64,000 bases of DNA, taken from the NCBI GenBank assembly GCA_036924285.1, contig JAYKYS010000002.1, positions 39,044,501 through 39,108,500 of the forward strand, written 5' to 3'. The translations under genes and the position numbers were made by a program. Shown in pieces: positions 55,925 to 64,000 of this stretch (positions are counted from its first letter, which is position 1; each line of letters begins with the position of its first letter). The notes beneath the pieces are model-generated. The model searched no databases. It was not told the origin of the DNA and saw only the letters and a program-made list of their open reading frames with translations. This DNA is from Asterella californica. Taxonomy: Eukaryota; Streptophyta; Marchantiopsida; Marchantiales; Aytoniaceae.

Positions 55925-58900
55925 GACTAAAACTTTAGCAACCCATTAGTGAACAGGAAGATACTGGTGAGTCTTAAGGTCTAGAATATAAAGTAGGAGG
56001 GGAGTATATCTGAGAATATGGGGTTACGGGATCTGTCAGATCTTTCCTATCAATATATACTTTATGGCATTCCAAGTTGGTATGTTTCCCGTTTTAAGAG
56101 TAGAAGGTGTACCGTAGAAAGACCCAAAGCGTGATGGAAGGTACTCATTTAGGGGTAATTCTTTTGGGTAGAGCTCAGTCGTTAGCAGGAGTGTGGGCGG
56201 ATCTTTGGACCTTCGAAAGAATACGAGCATCTGCCAAACGCCTGAGCATAAATTCGATGCGATAAGACTAGACTGCGCAATCAGAGGAGTTGTGCACCTA
56301 CAACGGACGCAACGTAAAGGGCGGTTCGTACTGCATGACGAAGTGTCCGTCAGATTACATGAAGTGAAATAAGCTTCGAAGATGTGTGTGCCCTCTTCTT
56401 TCACAGCAATCTTGCAGATGAAATGCTCCAGTGAAGAGGTTGTCGTACCAGCTACATTGCCCCTGAGGACATGGTAACTTCTCTGCAGCCCCACAGAAAC
56501 TTTACGCTCTGGTCTGGACTTCTCTTTTGTAGAATGGATGTTGAGTCAGTGCCCATCGCTGAAGAAGAGCCCATCTTTTGATCTTTAACTGGCTGTGTTT
56601 AGAATTGCTGTGTCTACACAGCGGACTACTGTCATTGAAGGCCACACTAACTCCTAAAAGGATTTTGACCTCCCTCACAGGTATTACCTTTGACTGACTA
56701 TAATAGACCCCCAGTGTGTTATATTTGTCAGCGCCATAAACTGATTGTATATGATAAGTGGATCCAGATGAGGGACTTCAGGGTCTTGCATGAGCAGCAT
56801 AACAGGTAATTCCATGAGCATTCCTGTAACTCCTGTAAAGAGTTTATCGGTTTTATGCGTAAAACGAATGAGGCACTTCGGAAGATATACCCTGTAAGAA
56901 TCTACAGGAATTCGTGTAATTGGTCCTACCTGTTCGTTTCCCCTCCTCACGGTTGCTCGTAAGTTTGCAGTTTTACCCTTGTGCTCATTTTTGACACTTG
57001 AGGCTTACAGGTTTCGTTACGTGTTTTCTTTACGGGGTGAGGTTCGAGTGGCACTAATATATACATTAGAATATTGAACTCTCGAATTTTATAAGCGTTC
57101 CCGAGTTCATCAGTGCGGGGCCACATTGTTTCAGGACTCTCAGTAATTGTATTAACCACACGCTAAGTAGTGAACGATGTAATGTGATGAATTCTGATTT
57201 GTTTAGCTTGGAGGAATCTAATGTCCCTGGATGGAGTCTTCGCGAGCAAGAGATTCCTCACCATCATGATGAGGACCGTTGTCTTGAGCTACTCTCCAGT
57301 GAACAAGTCCAACTTGTTGAGGTTAGAACCTGGTGTTTCTGTACCAGGCTGTCTCGATCGTATCGTCTAATCGAACCAGACTAGTAGAACTGTAGTCCCG
57401 TAGGATAACAAGCCCCCTGTAAACTTGTAGGAAGTGGAGAATAGGGTGTCTCCAATCTCACCCGGTAACACGTTGCGATCGTTCTCGTAGAGGAGTTTAT
57501 GTAGTCAACGGATGTAACACAGTTCCAGAATGGAAGTATGCAGTCTCCTTTTCTCACAGCCGTTCGAAATTTTCCATTTCGACGCTTGTAGACTTTTTGA
57601 AGGCTCTGACATTGTCCGACAGATTAGGTATAAGGGTTCAAACCCTATTCCCGTGTTCATTTTGACAGGGCAGGTTTGAGACCCCTATAAAATAATTTTC
57701 CCACAGTGAAAGAATGAGGAGCAGTTTGATGGATCAAACCCGTGCAGTTGGGAGCAAGTGAACTTTCTTTCTTTCCGAAAGTGCTGTTTGAAGGATGAAA
57801 TGATCTTGAACCCCGTTTAGATGAATGGTCTGAAAACGTGGTTCGTAGTTCTTGGATTCAGTCCAGGTCGGTGTGAAAACTCTGCTGCCTTGGAAGAGTG
57901 CTCCGAACGCCTTCCAAATTTGTATTCTATAACAAGAGTATCAGACGATCAGAACAGTCGAATAGCACTAAGGCCTTATAACTACGCGCAACACTAGTTT
58001 TCACGTTCTCAATGACACTTCTCATTCTACGAGTACTTCCCCACGTATGGCCGCTACTGCTCACTACTACCCAACTAGGGTAGTAGTAACTTGCCTTGAT
58101 GGTAATCCGTAATCCGTAATCCCACTAGTGGAATTACAAAGCATAATCTCAGTATCTCACTGTAAAATACTTGCATGGAGACCTGCCTATTAGCTCCTAG
58201 CTCCTGCACAGTTTAAATAAACATGGAGGGAAGCAGCAAAAGTTCGAGCGTGAAAACCAAATATTGCATTCCGCAGGAGTGCATTATCCTATACGTACAA
58301 ACCCACACAGAAGCTGCAAAGGTTCGAGCGAGTACTACTAACGGCAAGCAGGGAAAACTCAACAGCATCAACTGGGGATTCAGCTCAACTGGGGATTCAT
58401 CAACGACCCTTGGGGCTACGGTCCTCCACCTACTGCATGATCAGTGACTTCTCACACTTCTTCGTATCAGTCAGCAAATAAGTTCATGAATCCGTTTGTT
58501 TCGACTTCTATAGTAAGTATTGTGCAAGTCTGTGCAAATTGTCCTTCCTGTAAATTTACGTGTCCTTAGACCACATTAACAATGGACAAAACGGTACAGA
58601 CGGATCGTAATGCTGGGGTTCAACACCTTCGGTCACACTGCTCGATGTGCCGGTTCCACTCCACTGGGGCGACCGTCTCCTGCAACCAGACTCGGCAGCC
58701 CAGCCCAGTCCAGAAAAGAGCGGGGGAGACCACTTCTGTTCAAACATGTCGAGCTCTCAAGCCTCCTCAACCACTCCCCTCTTCTCTCTCCAGTACCTGA
58801 CCTCCCTCAAGACTTGAGTTCCTTGCATTCATGTATCACATCTTTTCTCTAGACTGTATGAAATCTAGGCAAAGAAACGAGACTTCAACACATAATCTAA

Positions 58901-59100
58901 TCCTACTGCCGCCGGCTCAGACTCTCTTGAATCAGCTGCGAAAATAATGCAAAAGCGAGTACAACGAGCGAGCGATCACGATGCAGCTCTCTTACTCTCT
59001 GCCGGCTGCTGTGGTTCGTGGGGGGAGGGGGTACTCTAGCTTCCGTGCGATCCAAGATCGGTTAGAGCGACGAGATTCCGGGAAGTAGTGAACCCGAACA
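55925..59100. other. Spacer without supported gene
   Basis: Only short overlapping frames are present. At 57630-57648 AGGGTTCAAACCCT is palindromic and tRNA B-box-like but has no A box. The 3' UTR of HPRT is expected in 58900-59100. Confidence 0.4.
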
Positions 59101-59715
59101 TCACTTCGTATAGAGGTGGGGCTTCAAGACACCAATGTATGGCAAGCAGCGATACTGCTCGGCATAATCGAGACCGTAGCCCACGACGAATTCATCCGGG
59201 CACTCAAAGCCGCGGTAGTACTTGCCGCCGGGTCCCAGCTGGAGTGGGACAATCCTCCGTGAGGGCTTGTCCAGAAGCGTGCACACCGAGAACGATGCCA
59301 CATCTTTCGTACCGAAATGAGCGACTAGCGTCGAGAGCGTGATTCCTGTGTCGACTATGTCCTCGACAAGGAGAACATGCTTGCCCTTGACGTCGAGTCG
59401 TATGTCGGCCACACACTTTGCTACTCCGCTCGATGTGGTTTTGCTTCCATACGACTGCATACGTACGAAATCTACTGTCAGTGGGAGCTGAATCTTGCGG
59501 ACCAGATCGGCCAAGAAGAGGAACGCGCCCGTGGCCACTCCGACTACGACCACAGGTTTAGCAGCGAAGTCTTGCGTGATGACAGCAGCCATCTCCTTCA
59601 CTCGCTTCTCGATCTCCTCGCCGGACCACAACACTTTCTCCATGTCCACCTCATCCCAAGATCGCTTGCCTCCGTCTCCTCCATTCGCGACTTGCTCCTC
59701 ATCCCCCAAACCCAT
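59101..59715 (-). CDS. HPRT: Hypoxanthine-guanine phosphoribosyltransferase, 204 aa
   Basis: This enzyme salvages hypoxanthine and guanine to IMP and GMP with PRPP. The first ATG on the minus strand is at 59715 and the stop is at 59103-59101. The PRPP-binding motif is at 115-127 (LLVEDIVDTGITL). VGVATGAFLFLADL (58-71) is the usual loop near the substrate, and VVGYGLDYAEQYRCLPYIGV (about 177-196) is the C-terminal purine-site region typical of this family. Length and order match plant and bacterial HPRT, and the gene is a single exon. The first 20 residues are Gly/Glu-rich and extra. No transit peptide is evident, so a cytosolic enzyme is likely. Confidence 0.95.
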   Translation of the reverse strand: MGLGDEEQVANGGDGGKRSWDEVDMEKVLWSGEEIEKRVKEMAAVITQDFAAKPVVVVGVATGAFLFLADLVRKIQLPLTVDFVRMQSYGSKTTSSGVAKCVADIRLDVKGKHVLLVEDIVDTGITLSTLVAHFGTKDVASFSVCTLLDKPSRRIVPLQLGPGGKYYRGFECPDEFVVGYGLDYAEQYRCLPYIGVLKPHLYTK

Positions 59716-61764
59716 GTCCACTCGATCAGCGGAATGCGGCAAACACTGCCAGCTGCAATAAACAAGAAAAGGCGCTCCTCAGCGGAGTGTTAATTTCCTA
59801 GGACGGCTTCATCATCATTTCGCTCTGCTCGTTCGTCGGCCTCGTTCAGAACCACCTGAACATCTGCTTCTGTTTTATCATAGTGTGAGATTGGATGTTA
59901 GAGATCCAAGTCAACAGATATTTAGGCCCATGTGCACGCGTGTACTGGGAGGAGTAGCATGAGAGGCGATCCGCCAGGAGAGAACAAACCCAAGGAAGTC
60001 GTGGCTGGGACCTGCCGTGGAAGGTCTTGATTGCTCGCTGCCGGTGGAAAAGCCAGAAAGGAATATTCCTTTTCCCCTCAGCGTGTACTTCACGTTGCAG
60101 AGAATATCTTCTTTGGTTACAAGAAACCCTAAAACTTCATGTTTTGAATTTATTCAGGTGAAATAGTTACAAATTGTAAAGCTCGCAAAAAGCTTGGATT
60201 TAATTCATTAATATTTCATTCTCGCATGAAAACTTTAAACTTTATCATGAAAAGATTCACAGGTAACGGTTAAGCTTTAGTTCTCTGAATATGAAGTTCT
60301 TTATGTTAGCAAGAGTTCTTACAGGAGCAAGAGAGGCTTATGTAATGTCAAAAAGGTCCAATTGCTGGACTACTGGCCTGTAGAGTGGGCTAATCCAGAA
60401 TAGTTCCTGCTGTAGTTATCTACAGTATATGATTATGATTGGCATTACATGAAGCTGGTTCGGGAAGTGTTTATTGTACTGGCAGATGATCAGAGACGTT
60501 CTCAATGGGGAGATTCCCTGATCTTATTATATGTCATCAAGATGCAGGGTTCCCTCGTCCATGTTCAACAGACGGGATCCTCAGTTGGTGTGTTTTCTCT
60601 GGAAGATTAAAGCCTCATCAATTTATTGTTTTCTGGTGCCTCCTTCAGGTACCTGAGGCTCCCAACCTGGGCGTGAGTACATTTTACTCAGATTTCATGG
60701 TCCAAGCAGGCTAGCTGAGATACGTCATATGGACGATTAACGGACTGAGGAGGCATGCGCAACTCAAAGTTGCACTGTCCTCTCAAAAAGGATATACTTT
60801 TAGTCATGAACAAGTTTCTGTTGATGCAAAAACACTTAAAACATATTCTACTTGCCGGCTGGTCTACCTGCCGAGTCCGATCTTTTGCTGACACCCATAA
60901 CTTTCTAACTTTCCAGTTGGACGGATGCTGTGTACTGAAATTTCAGCCCTACACCCCTATCGAAGGTTTGGGCTGCAATTTGACTAGATCCAAATTGTCA
61001 GGGCGTTGTAGTGGAAGTGGATGAATTCCAGGTAAATATCCACGTTTGTTCAGCGTCTCCAGAATTCAGCTGAATTGCCTTTCAGCTGTTGTCTTGATGA
61101 CTGCCCGAAAGCAGGCCACTGTCAAATGCCTAGTGACTTAAAGAGGGAAGGTGTGAAGTAAATGTGAAGTAAGTGCAACGCATTTTCCGCTTCTACTCTC
61201 GAGCTAGACTTGACTGACACCGACAAGGGGCAACCAGACGCTGTAAACGTACCCAGAAATTCATCACACACGAGTTGGAAGTAGCTCGCAAGACGCACAA
61301 AAACCGTTTGGCAAAAGAGTGGGAAACAAAGCGGTGAGAAAAAGAATGCCTGCATGATCTATCAGGTTTAAATTCAGAAAATTGCTACTTGTTCAAGTCC
61401 GGCTGACCAATTACATAATAAGCAGAGATCAACCGTCACTTTATCATATCACCATTAGACCTCCCGCGATAAATCTCGAGAACTTTAACATATCGACTAA
61501 TAAGAAAGCTCGCGAAGTCACCTAGAGCAACTTCTACCAACCTTCTCACACACTCCCGAACACTGAAATCTTCCAAATTACACTTGTACAAGGTAGGGTA
61601 CGAATTTGCGTCGAACAGCCAGCTTCAACTGCAACTCTATTCTTCGAAGTAATATGTCCACAGAAATCACAGCTACCGTCATCACTCCCGAACCCCAGAT
61701 TCTCCAAGATCCCTATCGATGGCAAAGCTGAGACATGATCGGCAAAATCCGTAGTCGGTGCCTC
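59716..61764. other. Spacer between HPRT and ferredoxin
   Basis: It holds the HPRT upstream region (59716-60120) and the presumed ferredoxin 3' UTR (about 61560-61764). Frames at 60505-61024 are short and not recognised. Confidence 0.4.
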
Positions 61765-62196
61765 TCACGCGGAAATCATCTCTTCCTGGTGCGTCTCGAT
61801 GGTAAGATCGCTGGTGGGGTAGGCAATGCAGGTCAAAACGAATCCCGCATCCATTTGGTCGTCATCCAAGAAGGATTGGTCGGATTGGTCGACTTCACCG
61901 CTAATCACCTTTCCTGCGCACGAAGAGCACGCTCCAGCACGGCAAGAGTAAGGGAGGGGGATTCCGGCTTCTTCGGCAGCGTCCAAGATGTATGTATCGT
62001 CCTCAATATCGAGAACCGTATCTCCTTCGGGGGTCTTCAGAGTGACCTTGTAACTGGCCATGCACGAGACTCTAGCCCTACTCGATTTCAAACCGAATGC
62101 CTTGGATACATTGGCACTCTTGATGGATACACTCTTCAAGCTGCTCACGGGGGCAGCCACTGCCGCAATGGTGGTTGCGCACAAAGCCATAGCCAT
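61765..62196 (-). CDS. Plant-type [2Fe-2S] ferredoxin precursor, 143 aa
   Basis: This is the stromal electron carrier from photosystem I to FNR and other enzymes. The ATG is at 62196 and the frame has no introns. Residues 1 to about 46 form a Ser/Ala/Lys chloroplast transit peptide ([20 protein letters not shown], ending near RVSCMA). The mature protein starts at about [11 protein letters not shown], giving about 97 residues as usual. The cluster ligands are C85, C90, C93 and C123 (CRAGACSSC and LTC), all present. The C-terminus [10 protein letters not shown] is close to leaf-type ferredoxins. Acidic surface residues (DIEDD, FLDDDQ) fit FNR binding. Leaf versus root type cannot be settled here. 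Confidence 0.96.
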   Translation of the reverse strand: MAMALCATTIAAVAAPVSSLKSVSIKSANVSKAFGLKSSRARVSCMASYKVTLKTPEGDTVLDIEDDTYILDAAEEAGIPLPYSCRAGACSSCAGKVISGEVDQSDQSFLDDDQMDAGFVLTCIAYPTSDLTIETHQEEMISA

Positions 62197-63812
62197 ATTC
62201 GCACGCTGCTCTCTTCTGCCTGTGTAGCTAAAGGGGAGCAGAACTCACGAGGCGCTACAGCAAACAAGGCAAAGGATTCTGCGAGTTATTGCTCTGGCCT
62301 ACGAACACTCGACTGCTCTTGAGGGCACATACAAACGTCGAGCAAGACGAGGGTGGAAATGAAGGTGACGAGAGAGCGCCTGCGGGAGCGTGGGCTAAGA
62401 CATCGTGCGGAGGAGGTCGTAGGGTGGAGGAAGAGGGAGAGCGGCGCGTCCAATGGGGGACGGCAGAGGCTCATCCCAAACTCACCGGTCACCGTTCTCT
62501 CCAGCCATCTGGATATTTCCTGTTCACACAAGGAAAACAGTCCAGCCAGCTCCAAGAAGGGGCATTATTTCCAGCTATAAAATTCTAATCCACGGATATC
62601 CAAACGGTGTACACGGTTACCGGATAGAAATCTGCTTCTTATCTTTGAGTGGATTCCAAGTAACATCAGGCAGGCCCTCCGTTGGCAGATTCCAGCTGGA
62701 TGGATTCTTGGGAATCCCGAGCCCCGACTACCGTAGCACCCGCCCAGGTTCGGTTCCAACGGAAGAAAATAGTTTAGGATAAAACAGAAACAAAATAGAA
62801 AAATTTAATAATATTCAGAACTAGAAGCGTTAAAAAGTGAGTTAGTCCTTATAAACTTTAAATAAGACAGAATTTCCTTATTTTTCTTTATGTAAAATAA
62901 AGTAACTGAGAAAATGAAATAATTTGACTCAAACCATATGAAATCGAACTGAAAGATATAACCTTTCAAAAATTGAAATAAAATAGCATGTATTTGCACG
63001 AACCATTACAGTAGAATCTGAACTAAATAGCTTTTAGGAGCTTGGAAGCGAATGGAGTTGGGTATGAAAATCTAAAACATAATATATCCGAATATGGTGA
63101 GTAATATTTGCATTCAGCATGAACTTCTTGCCGAAGGGAAAGAAGAGGAGAAGCAAAGAAATTGCTAGTGGGGATTGGAATTCGTCACGATGGGAGTAGT
63201 CAGACTTGGTTCATAGACAAGAGAAATCTTTTATGATTTATGTTATTAAAAATCTATAAAATTTAAAAAAATCCATTTGAAATTTGAAATTACTATTAAA
63301 GGTAATAAAAGATTTAGTTGTGGGTTCTCGAGACATAACCCATAAGGCTTGTGCATTGAAACTCGATTCAGAAAATATAAATCCAGACCATATCACCAAA
63401 CTAACATTAAATAAATGAGAGTGTTGTACTTTTCCGTATTGGAAGAGGGTGGAATTAATAATATACATTTTTCCAAATACGATAATAAATACGGTATCTG
63501 TTTCTGAAAAAGAGATCTACTAAACCCCTGAAAGACTTTCTGCTAAGTTTCAGAAGTGTCATTACTGCCTCAACCTATTCGTTGCCGGTGATACGTTTTC
63601 TTTTTATGTGTGACGTCAAGGGTTTTCGGGGATTTTGGATCGGAAGTGATACTTTTGATCAACCGAAGGTCAGGGGAATGGAAGTTTGAACCTCACATGA
63701 AGCTCCAGCTCGGCCACTGGGTCCCCTCTGTGGACGTCAGCATTTTGCATTAAAAATTAATTTTAATTTTTTAAGAAACAATAAAAGTTCAGAAGCTGTA
63801 TAAGTGTCATTG
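62197..63812. other. Ferredoxin upstream region and AT-rich spacer
   Basis: The first 400 bp are the ferredoxin 5' region. On the minus strand a GATAAG (I-box-like) word lies at about 62638. From 62760 on, the sequence is AT-rich with no supported gene. A possible dispersed-repeat member (ACATAACCCATAAGGCTTG) is at about 63334. Confidence 0.35.
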
Positions 63813-63854
63813 TTGCAGATCCCCGTGATGCACTTCCATCACGGGGATCTGCAA
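63813..63854. repeat. Perfect 18-bp inverted repeat with 6-nt loop
   Basis: TTGCAGATCCCCGTGATG (63813-63830) is the exact reverse complement of 63837-63854, with loop CACTTC. The DNA around it is AT-rich, so the GC-rich stem stands out. A diverged phrase CATCACGAGATT...GATCTGCAA lies near 45460-45486. Confidence 0.9.
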
Positions 63855-64000
63855 GCTTAATTTATTACTATTAAATATTCAAGTATTTATTGAATATTTT
63901 ATAATAGTTTACAATAGTTTACAATCGTCCGGACTTATACAATTGGAGGTGTATTGCTATGGACTTCACTTATGGGTTTTCACTTTACGTTTCGGAAGTT
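63855..64000. other. AT-rich edge
   Basis: It contains an 8-bp hairpin AATATTCA / TGAATATT at about 63875-63900 and a TAGTTTACAA tandem pair at about 63905-63925. No gene is seen. Confidence 0.4.

Noticed and set aside
56036..56494. 152-codon minus-strand frame downstream of cpSRP43
   Set aside because: No recognisable motif, no splice context, and a composition like random spacer.
57600..57680. GGGTTCAAACCC as a tRNA gene or SINE B box
   Set aside because: No A box at proper spacing and no cloverleaf. The word is simply palindromic.
61735..62322. 195-codon plus-strand frame
   Set aside because: Antisense to ferredoxin, which has all four cluster cysteines and a transit peptide.
1..64000. 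CRISPR arrays, bacterial operons, or prophage
   Set aside because: No regularly spaced repeats with unique spacers, and split genes throughout. The DNA is eukaryotic.

Overview
This is nuclear DNA from a green plant. It carries split genes with GT..AG introns, a plant ferredoxin precursor and a chloroplast SRP43 precursor, LTR retrotransposons, and long AT-rich gene-poor spacers. Compact genes with short introns among degenerate Copia and Ty3 remnants suit a bryophyte-grade land plant (moss or liverwort). The sequence alone does not fix the species.

Layout. 1-12500 is a transposon graveyard: the edge of a minus-strand Ty3-like element with its LTR, a complete but dead 6-kb Copia element (2963-8989) with matching 5-bp target duplications, and a truncated second copy at 9452. 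13339-24193 is SPT6, rebuilt here as 17 exons that sum to an open frame of 1768 codons. 24200-30160 is repeat-rich spacer with an isolated open frame, a possible SINE, and a perfect 17-bp foldback. 30165-32333 (minus) is an intronless MnmA/MTU1-type tRNA 2-thiouridylase. 33646-34488 is an intact DUF4283/zinc-knuckle (LINE ORF1-like) gene. 37583-38170 is an unrecognised two-exon gene. 39364-40227 encodes an HSP20/alpha-crystallin protein and 41327-41542 encodes MOZART1. 41543-49040 is AT-rich repeats with a gag pseudogene. 49041-51583 is a two-exon F-box gene, 54009-55924 is cpSRP43, 59101-59715 (minus) is HPRT, and 61765-62196 (minus) is ferredoxin.

The genes are unrelated housekeeping functions (transcription elongation, tRNA modification, gamma-tubulin ring complex, thylakoid protein targeting, purine salvage, photosynthetic electron transport) and do not form a pathway cluster. 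cpSRP43 and ferredoxin both serve the chloroplast. No new multi-gene system was found. The best leads are the Argonaute-hook-like tail of SPT6, the Copia element whose integrase core is replaced by 1.9 kb of foreign DNA, the perfect foldbacks, and a dispersed hairpin repeat family. Exon borders were set by reading splice sites and keeping frame, without transcript data.
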